Part shown: in pieces, positions 41,875 through 50,355 of the stretch | Position numbering within the stretch: position 1 is the first letter of the stretch | How the letters are laid out: each line of letters begins with the position of its first letter | Origin: JALYNX01 sp035292685 | GTDB taxonomy: Bacteria > Actinomycetota > Acidimicrobiia > Spongiisociales > ZC4RG35 | Length of the DNA stretch: 64,000 nt | Direction: 5' to 3' | Assembly (NCBI GenBank): GCA_035292685.1 | Contig: DATDPP010000026.1 | Location: forward strand, 41,709-105,708 | Notes under the pieces: model-generated | The model's database searches: none | Told to the model about the DNA's origin: nothing | The model's input: the letters and a program-made list of their open reading frames with translations, nothing else | Translations under genes and position numbers: made by a program

Positions 41875-42861
41875 TCAGACCAGATCGGCTTCTCTGATCC
41901 CGAAGGAAGGATGTCGAAGGCGGCAAAGGGCCAGCTTCTCGAGCTGGCGGATCCGTTCCCGGGTGAGATTGAACTCGTCGCCGATCTCCTCGAGGGTTCG
42001 GGGGACACCGTCGTAGAAGCCGTAGCGGAGGGCGAGAATCCGGCCTTCCCGCTCCGGGAGCCGTTCGATCGAGATCCGCAGTGAGTTGGCGACGTCCATC
42101 TCCTCCGTCATCTGCACCGGGTCGGCGGCGTCCTCGTCCTCGATGAAGTCTCCGAGTTGGGCGCCGTCCTCACCAATCGGCTGCTCCAGCGACACCGTGT
42201 CGGCCACGCTGAGGGCAAGCTCGACCTTGTCTGCGGTTACACCGGCCTCTTCGGCGATCTCCTCGGGTCGCGGGTCGCGGCCGAGCTCGGCCTTGAGCGA
42301 GGCCTGAGCCGCCCTGACCGCGGCCAGCGTGTCGTGGAGGTGGACCGGGATCCGGACCGTCCGCGACTTGTCAGCGATGGCCCGGGTGATCGCCTGACGG
42401 ATCCACCAGGTTGCATAGGTCGAGAACTTGAAGCCTTTGCGCCAGTCGAACTTCTCGACGGCTCGAATCAACCCGAGGTTTCCTTCCTGGATCAGGTCGA
42501 GGAAATCGATTCCAGAGGTATTGGCATAACGGCGGGCATTGGCCACCACCAGTCGGAGGTTGGCAGTGAGAAAGTCGTCTTTGGCCTGAGCACCACGACG
42601 GGCAAGGCGTCGCAGTTCCATCTCTTCCCGCTTGCCGCTGTACTCCCCCTTCTCCAGTTTCTCGGCGGCTTCTTCGCCGGCCTCGATCTTCTGGGCGAGC
42701 TCCACCTCCTGCTCGGCTGTGAGCAAGTCGTACTCACCAATGGCCGTGAGGTATTGGGAGACGAGGTCAGTGGTGAGACGGCCGCGCTCGTCCGTCAGCT
42801 TCGAATGAAGCCGCGGGCGTGGCTTGTCGGTTTTCTCGATGCGCGTTTCAGTAGCGGCCAT
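41875..42861 (-). CDS. sigA: Primary-type (group 1/2) sigma-70 factor
   Basis: 328 residues with region 1.2 (DLVSQYLTAIGEYDLLTAEQEVELAQKIE), region 2 (ANLRLVVANARRYANTSGIDFLDLIQEGNLGLIRAVEKFDWRKGFKFSTYATWWIRQAITRAIADKSRT), region 3 and region 4 (RTLEEIGDEFNLTRERIRQLE). The N-terminal extension is short compared with HrdB/SigA (~500 aa), so a SigB/HrdD-like group 2 factor is possible. AGGAGGAC precedes the ATG by about 10 bases and a promoter is visible. Confidence 0.9.
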   Translation of the reverse strand: MAATETRIEKTDKPRPRLHSKLTDERGRLTTDLVSQYLTAIGEYDLLTAEQEVELAQKIEAGEEAAEKLEKGEYSGKREEMELRRLARRGAQAKDDFLTANLRLVVANARRYANTSGIDFLDLIQEGNLGLIRAVEKFDWRKGFKFSTYATWWIRQAITRAIADKSRTVRIPVHLHDTLAAVRAAQASLKAELGRDPRPEEIAEEAGVTADKVELALSVADTVSLEQPIGEDGAQLGDFIEDEDAADPVQMTEEMDVANSLRISIERLPEREGRILALRYGFYDGVPRTLEEIGDEFNLTRERIRQLEKLALCRLRHPSFGIREADLV

Positions 42862-42922
42862 AAAGATCTAAGTCCTCCTGGGGGCCCCTTGGGCAGGGAT
42901 GCGACGATCCCGGGGCCAACCA

Positions 42923-42951
42923 ACTATGACACAAGTAGGGCGGTTTGTGAA
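42923..42951 (-). promoter_or_regulatory. Probable promoter of the sigma factor gene
   Basis: On the minus strand TTCACA (42951-42946), 17-bp spacer, CATAGT (42928-42923), about 62 bp before the ATG. Confidence 0.5.
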
Positions 42952-43006
42952 CCCCCCTCTTTTCCACAATTGTTTGGACGTCGTGAGACGGTCCACGGTT
43001 CCCGGC

Positions 43007-43717
43007 TCAACCCTCCTCGACGAACTGCAGGGCCCTCATCCCCTCACTCTCGTAGAGATCGAGTGTCCTTCCGGAAAACCCCACGGACAACCCGTGGGAA
43101 GCGACCCGGGGCAACCATTCCAGGTACCGCGACTCTTGTTCCATCCCCACCGGGTCAGGGCACATCATCCGGGTCCCGGCTGCGGAGCCGATGACCATCC
43201 CGCCATCGGCGAGGCTGTAGGTGGCGGTGTACCGATTGCACCCGGAGTTGCCGGAAACCCGGTTCTGGTTGTCGAAGAAGGCGGTGATCACCACGTCTCC
43301 CAACACCGAGGAGAACCCGTCGGCGCCGTTGTGCATTCCCGTCAACCTCCAGGGCACCTCGCGAAAATCGCGGTTACTGGGGACTAGCACCATCAACACC
43401 TCCCTGCCCTCACGAACCTCGAGACCTGAAAGGTCGGCAAACAAGCTGTCGGCCCGGGCCAAGAGACTCAGGTACATCCCTTCCTGGGCCATCACATCGG
43501 GGGGGCCGGCCATCAGGGTGGAGCCGAGCGGCCCGATGCCCCCGCTCTCCGAGAGGCGGCCGAAGAAGCGGTTGCAGCCGCTGAAGCCGGCGACGCTGCC
43601 GTCATCGGCGATCTCCAGGGTGAGATGGGTGCCTTCGATCACCTGGGCCGGACCTTCGCCGGTCAACAGCGTGACAACCTCCCAGCTGCCATTGATCCCG
43701 ATTTTCGCCTCCGTCAC
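43007..43717 (-). CDS. Double META-domain (HslJ-like) protein
   Basis: 236 residues from GTG 43717, which overlaps the sixA stop as GTGA. Two META repeats each with the GCNR signature: GFSGCNRFFGRL in the first half and GNSGCNRYTATY in the second. META domains occur in heat-shock protein HslJ and secreted proteins, but no signal peptide is visible here, so it may be cytoplasmic. Function unknown. Confidence 0.82.
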   Translation of the reverse strand: MTEAKIGINGSWEVVTLLTGEGPAQVIEGTHLTLEIADDGSVAGFSGCNRFFGRLSESGGIGPLGSTLMAGPPDVMAQEGMYLSLLARADSLFADLSGLEVREGREVLMVLVPSNRDFREVPWRLTGMHNGADGFSSVLGDVVITAFFDNQNRVSGNSGCNRYTATYSLADGGMVIGSAAGTRMMCPDPVGMEQESRYLEWLPRVASHGLSVGFSGRTLDLYESEGMRALQFVEEG

Positions 43718-44226
43718 TTGTCCCGGTCCCACTCGGAGTTGAAGAACATTCGCGGGTTGACCGCGAACCTGAGCCATCCCCTGGCTTGGGCTAGTCCTTG
43801 CCAGGTGTCGGACAGGAGGTCGATCGCAACAACCCCCGCCGTCCTCATCTCGACCCTGCCTCCTGTGATCTGCTCGGTGAGCATCGACCAGGTGGGCTCA
43901 TGACCGACCAGCATCAGGCGATTCTGGTCGGTGACCTCCCGTTTGGCAGCGGCAAGCACCGCGCCAGGCCCCGTTCCATAGAGATCGGGGTCCACGATGA
44001 TGGGGCAACCCCAGGCGCCGGCCTGAGCCGCCTCTTCGGCGGTCGCCCGGGCTCGGGCGGCAGAGGAAGTGATCACGAGCTCGGGAATCTCGTCCCACGC
44101 CGCGAGCACCCGGCCCATGATGGTGGCGCTGCGGTGACCTCGCGGGGCGAGAGGCCGGTCGTGGTCGGTGGCGTAGGAGGCATCCCAGTCGGACTTGGCG
44201 TGTCGCATGAGGAGGATCGTCTTCAC
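43714..44226 (-). CDS. sixA: SixA-type histidine phosphatase
   Basis: 170 residues. Catalytic LLMRHAKSDWD at the N-terminus (the RHG-family His), LAPRGHRSA, and a second His in LMLVGHEPTWSML. SixA acts on phosphohistidine in signalling or phosphotransferase proteins in E. coli; the target here is unknown. Overlaps the META gene by 4 bp. Confidence 0.9.
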   Translation of the reverse strand: MKTILLMRHAKSDWDASYATDHDRPLAPRGHRSATIMGRVLAAWDEIPELVITSSAARARATAEEAAQAGAWGCPIIVDPDLYGTGPGAVLAAAKREVTDQNRLMLVGHEPTWSMLTEQITGGRVEMRTAGVVAIDLLSDTWQGLAQARGWLRFAVNPRMFFNSEWDRDK

Positions 44227-44283
44227 TCCTCACAGCCTACGAAATCGATCCTGACGTCGCTCGCGGCCCGTTAGCCTCTCCTG

Positions 44284-44919
44284 GTGCCCGAATCATCGAC
44301 TCTCATCTTGTTCCTCGGCGCGGCACTGCTGTTGTTCGTGATACCGGGCCCGGCCGTGCTCTACGTCGTCACCCGAAGCGTCACTCAAGGAAGACGAGCC
44401 GGTCTGGTGTCAGTGCTTGGCATCCACACCGGCAGCCTGGTTCATATCGCGGCGGCGATTGCGGGGCTCAGCGCCCTGATCGCAGCCTCTGCGACCGCCT
44501 TCAGCGTCGTCAAACTGGCCGGGGCCGCCTATCTGATCTACCTCGGAATCATGGCGTTTCGCTCAGCCGGGCGATTGGAGGACCTCGCCGGGCTGGAGCC
44601 GATGTCGACCCGTCGCATCTTCTGGCAAGGTGCTGTGGTCAATATCCTCAACCCTAAGACTGCCCTCTTCTTCCTGGCCTTTGTCCCTCAGTTCATCGAC
44701 CCGACGCTCGGCAGCACCACTCTCCAGGTCGCGGTGCTGGGAGGAGTCTTCGTAGCGGCCGGGTTGATGAGCGACAGCACCTACGCCCTGGCCGCCGGCG
44801 CCGCCGGCACCCGGTTCCTACGTCGCGAATCGTGGCGCAGAGGCCAGAGCTACGTGGCGGGAACGATTTACACCGGGCTGGGGGTGGCCGCGGCTTTCAG
44901 CGGAGGGGGCGACACCTAA
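44284..44919 (+). CDS. LysE/RhtB family amino-acid exporter
   Basis: 211 residues starting at GTG 44284, about six membrane helices. Family marks: FVIPGPAVLYVVTRSVTQGRRAGL in helix 1-loop, GAAYLIYLGIMAFRS and NILNPKTALFFLAFVPQF. Exports an amino acid or related compound, not specified by the sequence. Ends 4 bp inside the next convergent gene. Confidence 0.9.
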   Translation: MPESSTLILFLGAALLLFVIPGPAVLYVVTRSVTQGRRAGLVSVLGIHTGSLVHIAAAIAGLSALIAASATAFSVVKLAGAAYLIYLGIMAFRSAGRLEDLAGLEPMSTRRIFWQGAVVNILNPKTALFFLAFVPQFIDPTLGSTTLQVAVLGGVFVAAGLMSDSTYALAAGAAGTRFLRRESWRRGQSYVAGTIYTGLGVAAAFSGGGDT

Positions 44920-45569
44920 CCGGCCAGACGAGCCGCGGTCGTGAAGATGCGGGAATCGGGGTAATCCTCGCAGTAGTTGTAGGAGTAGGCGACACGTATG
45001 ACGCCGTCGACACCAACGACAAACTCGCCGGCCTGCATCCAGGGGTCATCCACGAGTGGTCGGCCGAGCGCACGGCGCTCGCTCTGGAAGCCGAAGACAG
45101 TTTCCTCCGTGAGATTGCAGAAGTGGTCGGGCGCGTCGTAGAGGGCTTGCTCTGCCGACCAGTGCCCGAGCCCGAACGCCCGGTGGGTCGAGTAGTCGAC
45201 ATCTGTCAGCATCGGTACCGGAACCCCGTATTTCTCCTTGTAGATCGCGACCCGTTCGCGGTCCCCGGGGGCCACCGCCACCACATTGAGACCAGCCTCG
45301 ACGTAGGCGTTGTAGTCCCTCTGCAGTTGCTCGGCCCGCTCCAGCCCACAGCCACAACCGAGATGGCGCCAGAGGATGACCAGTGCCGGTCTGTCGGCCC
45401 AGTACGAGCTCAAGGCGACCGCAGAACCGTCCTCGCTCACCAACTCCAGGTCAGGAGCCCGATCACCACGCCGGAGCGGGTCGCCGGACAGCGTGGGGCC
45501 ATCGAGCCAACCCTGCATCCATCGCCGTTCGGCAGAGAGATAGAGCGCCTGGATGTCGTCGTCGATCAC
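44916..45569 (-). CDS. AhpC/TSA-type redoxin
   Basis: 217 residues. Thioredoxin-like fold with APDLELVSEDGSAVALSSYW and the redox site region RHLGCGCGLERAEQL, a CxC rather than the TxxC of classical peroxiredoxins. This matches the AhpC-TSA_2-like group. May reduce peroxides or act as a disulfide reductase; the extra N-terminal 30 residues are not part of the fold. Confidence 0.8.
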   Translation of the reverse strand: MIDDDIQALYLSAERRWMQGWLDGPTLSGDPLRRGDRAPDLELVSEDGSAVALSSYWADRPALVILWRHLGCGCGLERAEQLQRDYNAYVEAGLNVVAVAPGDRERVAIYKEKYGVPVPMLTDVDYSTHRAFGLGHWSAEQALYDAPDHFCNLTEETVFGFQSERRALGRPLVDDPWMQAGEFVVGVDGVIRVAYSYNYCEDYPDSRIFTTAARLAG

Positions 45570-45614
45570 ACCTTCCTCCCTGGTGAATGGTGTCGGGCGA
45601 CGCTAGTACGGCGT

Positions 45615-46046
45615 CTAAACCAGCATCGTCCCCAGGGCAAGGACCCAGAGCAGATTCTCCAGGGCTAGTGCTCGGGTGAAGGGCACCTCCCCGGCGGCGG
45701 CGGCCGGGATGTCCCCGGTCTCGATGCCCAGCCTGATCCGTTGCCACGCCGGGCGGGCCACGGTCAGGCCAACCACGAACATAGCCAACGCCGAGGCCAG
45801 GCCGAAGTAGATCCGCAATGGAGCCTCGGCAAAGCCCCAGACCAGGTAGATCAGCGCCAGGCCAGACAGGAGAGTGACCAAGCCCGCTGCGATCCCGAGT
45901 CGTTCCGCCCGCTTCATGCGATCGATGAACGAGGCCGCCCCCGGCAAATCATGGATCGACGTCCGAACGTCACCGGGGATCAGCAGTTTGTGGCCGAACC
46001 AGACGGCGGCCGCGGCGATATGGAGGATCTTGACCGCGACGATCAT
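45615..46046 (-). CDS. Small four-helix membrane protein, CopD/DUF2269-like
   Basis: 143 residues with four hydrophobic helices; begins VAVKILHIAAAAVWFGHKL, a His-containing first helix typical of CopD-like and DUF2269 proteins. No Cys. Function unknown. Confidence 0.7.
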   Translation of the reverse strand: MIVAVKILHIAAAAVWFGHKLLIPGDVRTSIHDLPGAASFIDRMKRAERLGIAAGLVTLLSGLALIYLVWGFAEAPLRIYFGLASALAMFVVGLTVARPAWQRIRLGIETGDIPAAAAGEVPFTRALALENLLWVLALGTMLV

Positions 46047-46125
46047 GCTGTGACGCTACCGGAGGTGCCCCCCTCTCAGGGAGGCAAATGGTCGCTTTTC
46101 GCAGTGGAGGACTACGTTCTGAACG

Positions 46126-48099
46126 ATGCCAAACCGCCTGGCCGCCTCCACCTCCCCCTACCTCCTCCAACACCAGGACAACCCTGTCGACTGGCATCAA
46201 TGGGGTGAGGAGGCCTTTGCCGAGGCCAGGGAACGTGATGTCCCGGTTCTGCTCAGCGTCGGCTACTCGGCTTGTCACTGGTGCCACGTGATGGCGCACG
46301 AGTCCTTCGAGGACCCGGATACGGCCGCGGTCATGAACCGGCTCTTCGTCAACGTGAAGGTGGATCGTGAGGAAAGGCCCGACGTCGACTCCGTCTACAT
46401 GGAGGCGGTGCAGGCAATGACCGGGCATGGCGGTTGGCCGATGACGGTATGGCTGACGCCCCTCGGGCAGCCGTTCTATTCAGGCACCTACTTCCCCAAC
46501 GATGACCGGCACGGCATGCCTTCTTTCGGGCGGGTCATGGAGGCGGTGTCTGATGCCTGGGTCAATCGCAGGCAGGAAGTCCTCGACCAGTCCAAACGGC
46601 TCACCGAGGCGATCAGCAGGGCAATCCCCACACCCGGTGAGCTCCCGACCGAGGCTGCCCTGCATGACGCCTACCAGGGAATCGCCGGATCGTTCGACCC
46701 GATCAACGGCGGGTTCGGGGGCGCTCCAAAGTTCCCCCAGCAGCCCATCCTGGAGTTCTTGCTTCGGGCCCGCAGCGAGCCCTGGGCGCCGAGAGCCGAC
46801 GACATGCTCCGGATCACACTCAACGAGATGGCCGATGGGGGGATCCACGACCATCTGGGCGGTGGCTTTGCCCGGTACTCGGTGGACAACAAGTGGATGG
46901 TGCCCCATTTCGAGAAGATGCTCTACGACAACGCCCAACTTGCCCGGATCTACCTCTGGGCGGGGAAGGAGCTGGGCGATCCCAGACTGCTCGAAGTTGC
47001 CCGTTCCACCTTGGATTATCTGCTCACCGACCTGCGCCATCCGGAGGGAGGCTTCTACTCGGCCGAGGACGCCGATTCCGAGGGGGTCGAGGGGAAGTTC
47101 TATGTCTGGACGACTGCCGAGCTGAATGCCGTCTTGGGTGACGAGGACGGTGTCGAGGCGGCTCGCTTCTTCGGCGCCACCCCCCACGGGAACTTCGACG
47201 GCTCCAACATCCTCAACCGGCCGACCTCCGAGCCGTGGAACGATCGAATCGAATCGATCCGGCAGCGACTTCTCGCCGCCCGCAGTGGTCGCGTGCGCCC
47301 CGGGCTCGATGACAAGATCGTCACCTCCTGGAACGGGCTGGCACTTCGAGCCCTTGCCGAAGCAGGGGCCACGCTTGGGGACGACCGCTACCAGGAGGCG
47401 GCAGTGACCTGCGCTCGATTCCTGGCCGGGAGCCTGTTCGAGCAAGGCGTTCTCAGGCGATCCTGGAGAGATGGTCGGGCCGGGGTACCCGGGTTTCTCG
47501 AGGACCACGCCTCGCTCGCCCTGGGCCTGTTCTCCCTGTACGCCGCCACCGGAGACTTCGAGTGGTACTCGACCGCGGAGCGGCTCACGAGGGAGATACC
47601 GGTTCGCTTCGCCGACCCCTGGGGAGGGTTCTTCGACACCGCTTCCGACGCCGAGAGCCTGATCAAGCGTCCCAAGAACCTGAGCGACAACCCGCTCCCC
47701 TCCGGCAACGGGATGACAGCCGAAGCACTTCTGACCCTGTCTTCCTACACCGGAGAGGCAGATCTGAACCAACTCGCCACCGGGTCCCTTGCCTCGTGCG
47801 GCACGCTGATCGAGCGTTACCCGTCGATGGCGGGTCACCATCTCTCGGTGCTGCACAGCATTGGAAGGACGCGCCAACTCGCCGTCGTTGGGCCCGACCG
47901 GCGTCGTCTCACCGATGTCTACTGGGAGAAGTTCCGTCCTCACGTTGTCCTCGCGACGGCACCGGAGGCCGACGACCGCATCCCGCTTCTCGCCGGACGC
48001 GGCAGTTCGGATCTCACCATCGCCTATGTATGCGAGGGCCACGTCTGCCAACTGCCGACTCCGGACCCCGATGTGGTCAGGGCCCAGCTCTCTGCCTGA
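46126..48099 (+). CDS. yyaL: YyaL/SSP411-type thioredoxin-domain protein
   Basis: 657 residues. N-terminal DUF255 thioredoxin-like domain with PYLLQHQDNPVDWHQW and LLSVGYSACHWCHVM (CxxC), then a long (alpha/alpha)6-barrel glycosidase/epimerase-like region (GGFGGAPKFPQQPIL, HLGGGFARYSVDNKWMVPHFEKMLYDNA). Widespread family whose enzymatic function is unproven. Normal length. Confidence 0.92.
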   Translation: MPNRLAASTSPYLLQHQDNPVDWHQWGEEAFAEARERDVPVLLSVGYSACHWCHVMAHESFEDPDTAAVMNRLFVNVKVDREERPDVDSVYMEAVQAMTGHGGWPMTVWLTPLGQPFYSGTYFPNDDRHGMPSFGRVMEAVSDAWVNRRQEVLDQSKRLTEAISRAIPTPGELPTEAALHDAYQGIAGSFDPINGGFGGAPKFPQQPILEFLLRARSEPWAPRADDMLRITLNEMADGGIHDHLGGGFARYSVDNKWMVPHFEKMLYDNAQLARIYLWAGKELGDPRLLEVARSTLDYLLTDLRHPEGGFYSAEDADSEGVEGKFYVWTTAELNAVLGDEDGVEAARFFGATPHGNFDGSNILNRPTSEPWNDRIESIRQRLLAARSGRVRPGLDDKIVTSWNGLALRALAEAGATLGDDRYQEAAVTCARFLAGSLFEQGVLRRSWRDGRAGVPGFLEDHASLALGLFSLYAATGDFEWYSTAERLTREIPVRFADPWGGFFDTASDAESLIKRPKNLSDNPLPSGNGMTAEALLTLSSYTGEADLNQLATGSLASCGTLIERYPSMAGHHLSVLHSIGRTRQLAVVGPDRRRLTDVYWEKFRPHVVLATAPEADDRIPLLAGRGSSDLTIAYVCEGHVCQLPTPDPDVVRAQLSA

Positions 48100-48108
48100 C
48101 CCGGCGAC

Positions 48109-49002
48109 CTATACCGGCTGATTGACTCCCACCGGGACCTGCAGCGCCTGGGCCGAAGCGAGGACATAGGTGATCCACAGCGCGTCGGCCAAGAGGAGGT
48201 GAACCAGCTGCATCCAGACCGGGACTCCAAGCAGGATATTGAGCGACCCGACGAGGATCTGCGCCCCCACCAAAAGGGGCAGAGCCCTGGCCGCGGCAGG
48301 GCGTTGGCCGTGAGCCCGACCCGACGCCCACCAGCCTATGGAGGCGGCGAGGATCGCCAGGAAGGGGTGAATCATCCTGAGGTTGGTGAGGAAATGCGCT
48401 TCGCCCAAGTCCCCCAAACCAGTCCCATCCTTGGGGAAGAGAGTGTCAGCCAACGCCGTCACTGCACCGGTAGCTGCCAACAAGACGAGCGCAATCCCAC
48501 CCGCTACCACCCATCGCCACACTCTCGGCTGCGAGCTCGGGGAGAGGCGCCGCCCGCCCGACAGCCAGAACGCGGTGAGCGTCAGGGCTGCCAGGAGGAA
48601 CAACGTGTTGACCAGATGAAGGGGAACCGCGATCACCCGGGCAAGGGACGAGTCGTCGCCGACCCACTCGGCCAGGACGATTGTGGCCCCGATCAGCGCT
48701 TCCCCCACAATCGATATGACCGCGAGGAGTGCACCGCTTCGGGCAGGTTGGCGGGTAGGCACCTGACGCCAAACCAGCACGGCCAGGGTGATGACCAGCA
48801 ACAGGGCAACACCGCTGGCAGCACGGTGGGCGAACTCGATCGTCGTCGCCCCCTCCAGTTCGGGGAGCAACTCTCCCTGACAGGTCGGCCAGGAAGGGCC
48901 GCATCCAGCACCCGACCCGGTCGATCGCACCAGGGCGCCCATCAGGATCACACCTACGTTGAAAACCAGGGTGAACCATGCGAAGCGTGCAATCCGGGTC
49001 AC
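48109..49002 (-). CDS. ctaA: Heme A synthase (CtaA/Cox15)
   Basis: 297 residues from GTG 49002, eight membrane helices. Conserved heme-ligand regions: RSTGSGAGCGPSWPTCQGELLP, IEFAHRAASG, PLHLVNTLFL and RMIHPFLAI. Oxidises heme O to heme A for cytochrome aa3 oxidase. ctaB is not in the window. Divergent from the cysteine synthase gene. Confidence 0.93.
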   Translation of the reverse strand: MTRIARFAWFTLVFNVGVILMGALVRSTGSGAGCGPSWPTCQGELLPELEGATTIEFAHRAASGVALLLVITLAVLVWRQVPTRQPARSGALLAVISIVGEALIGATIVLAEWVGDDSSLARVIAVPLHLVNTLFLLAALTLTAFWLSGGRRLSPSSQPRVWRWVVAGGIALVLLAATGAVTALADTLFPKDGTGLGDLGEAHFLTNLRMIHPFLAILAASIGWWASGRAHGQRPAAARALPLLVGAQILVGSLNILLGVPVWMQLVHLLLADALWITYVLASAQALQVPVGVNQPV

Positions 49003-49068
49003 GGGCGCAAGGTTAGGTGTTGGCCCGCCGTCCGCCCCCGGGCGGGACGGGCCTACCCTCAACCACCG

Positions 49069-50022
49069 ATGGAAATCTTCGACGACGTGGTGGCTGCGAT
49101 CGGAAACACCCCTCTGGTCCGTCTCGCCCGTATCCACCCTGCGGGCAATCTGGTCGCCAAGCTCGAGCACATGAACCCCGGCGGCTCGACCAAGGAGAGG
49201 ATCGCGGCCTCGATGATCGCTGCCGCCGAGCGTGCGGGCCTGCTCAAGCCCGGGGGCACGATCATCGAACCGACCTCGGGGAACACTGGGGTCGGCCTGG
49301 CCATGATCGGAGCAGTACGTGGCTATCGAGTGATCTGCACCGTCCCCGACAAGGTCTCCCAGGAGAAGCGGGACCTGCTCGCCGCCTACGGGGTCGAGGT
49401 GATCGTGACGCCCACCGAACTGCTCCCCGAGGACCCGGGTTCCTATTACGGCGTGGCGAGACGGTTGGCAGCCGAGATCGACGGCGCCTATCACCCCGAC
49501 CAGTACACCAACCCGGCGAATCCACAAGCCCACTACGACACCACCGGGCCCGAGATCTGGCGCCAGAGCGACGGGGACATCGACGCACTGGTGGTCGGGG
49601 TGGGAACCGGGGGCACTATCAGCGGTGCCGGGCGGTTCCTGAAAGAGATGAAGCCAAGCGTGCAGGTCGTCGGGGCCGACCCCGAGGGCTCCATCTACAC
49701 CGCCGAGGACCAAGGAGCGACCCACCAGTATGCCGTCGAGGGAGTGGGCGAGGACTTCTACCCCGAAACGGTGGATCTCGACGTGATCGATCGATGGGTG
49801 AAAGTCACTGACGCCGAATCCCTGGCGATGACCCGCCGGTTGGCGCGCCGAGAGGGGATCCTGGTCGGGGGTTCCTGTGGGATGGCCGCCCACGCCGCGG
49901 TTCAGATCGCCGACGAAGATCACGATGCCCTGGTAGTTGTGATCCTCCCCGACTCGGGCCGCGGGTATCTCTCCAAGGTCTTCAACGACCAGTGGATGAC
50001 CGATCGGGGATTCGAGATATGA
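49069..50022 (+). CDS. Cysteine synthase/cystathionine beta-synthase-type PLP enzyme
   Basis: 317 residues. PLP lysine in NPGGSTKERIA, phosphate-binding EPTSGNTGVGLA, and GGTISGAGRFLKE. The length and GTGGTISG motifs fit O-acetylserine sulfhydrylase or the catalytic core of CBS without regulatory CBS domains; actinobacterial homologues of this type are often called cystathionine beta-synthase. A strong hairpin follows at once after the stop. Confidence 0.9.
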   Translation: MEIFDDVVAAIGNTPLVRLARIHPAGNLVAKLEHMNPGGSTKERIAASMIAAAERAGLLKPGGTIIEPTSGNTGVGLAMIGAVRGYRVICTVPDKVSQEKRDLLAAYGVEVIVTPTELLPEDPGSYYGVARRLAAEIDGAYHPDQYTNPANPQAHYDTTGPEIWRQSDGDIDALVVGVGTGGTISGAGRFLKEMKPSVQVVGADPEGSIYTAEDQGATHQYAVEGVGEDFYPETVDLDVIDRWVKVTDAESLAMTRRLARREGILVGGSCGMAAHAAVQIADEDHDALVVVILPDSGRGYLSKVFNDQWMTDRGFEI

Positions 50023-50053
50023 GAGAGCCCCCGGCGTTTCGCCGGGGGCTCTC
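50023..50053. terminator. Perfect 14-bp hairpin after the cysteine synthase gene
   Basis: GAGAGCCCCCGGCG-TTT-CGCCGGGGGCTCTC, 14 pairs and a three-base loop, starting directly after the TGA. No T-run on either strand, but it is one of the strongest possible stems in the window and sits between convergent units. Confidence 0.75.
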
Positions 50054-50056
50054 CAA

Positions 50057-50355
50057 ATCGGCTCGGGCGTTGCTTCGGATCAAACCGCCGCGGGTGGACA
50101 ATTCCCGTGGTAGCCAGAGCGGGGTGGTCCGAGATGGAGTCGCCACCGGTCCCGATGGGACGAGCGGCGCATGCGGTCAGCGCCGCTCAGCGCTCGACCA
50201 CCTCCAGAGTCCGTAAACCTTCTAACAACTTAGGACCACCTCCTTTCTCTGGTCCCGACAGTCTGCCACGAGATGGGGGGTTGAGGCCAGGGTTTTCGCC
50301 GGATTCCCGGACCGATGGGCTCTAGCCGCCCCGAAGCGCTGCTCCCACTGAGACC
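50057..50355. other. Gene-free, structured 300-bp region with a strong minus-strand Shine-Dalgarno
   Basis: No full gene found. On the minus strand AAGGAGGTGGTCC (50245-50233) precedes a possible 13-codon frame starting TTG (50228-50187, peptide LLEGLRTLEVVER), inside which a second SD-like TGGAGGTGGTC occurs. Further hairpins: GAGCGGCGC/GCGCCGCTC (50162-50188), GTCCC-GAT-GGGAC (50149-50161) and GGTGG...CCACC (50123-50147), followed by the 14-bp stem at 50023-50053. This looks like a structured transcript, perhaps a small RNA or leader peptide unit. Confidence 0.45.

Noticed and set aside
46480..48051. 523-codon frame antisense to yyaL
   Set aside because: Lies entirely opposite a conserved gene and shows only shadow composition (rich in Gly, Arg, Pro).
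48199..49068. In-frame upstream extension of the cysteine synthase gene
   Set aside because: The added 290 residues are antisense to ctaA and of shadow type; the conserved enzyme begins at ATG 49069.
50231..50250. TAGGACCACCTCCTTTCTCT resembling the 3' end of 16S rRNA
   Set aside because: Only the anti-Shine-Dalgarno core matches; no 16S helix 45 or other rRNA sequence is nearby. It is better read as a strong Shine-Dalgarno on the minus strand.
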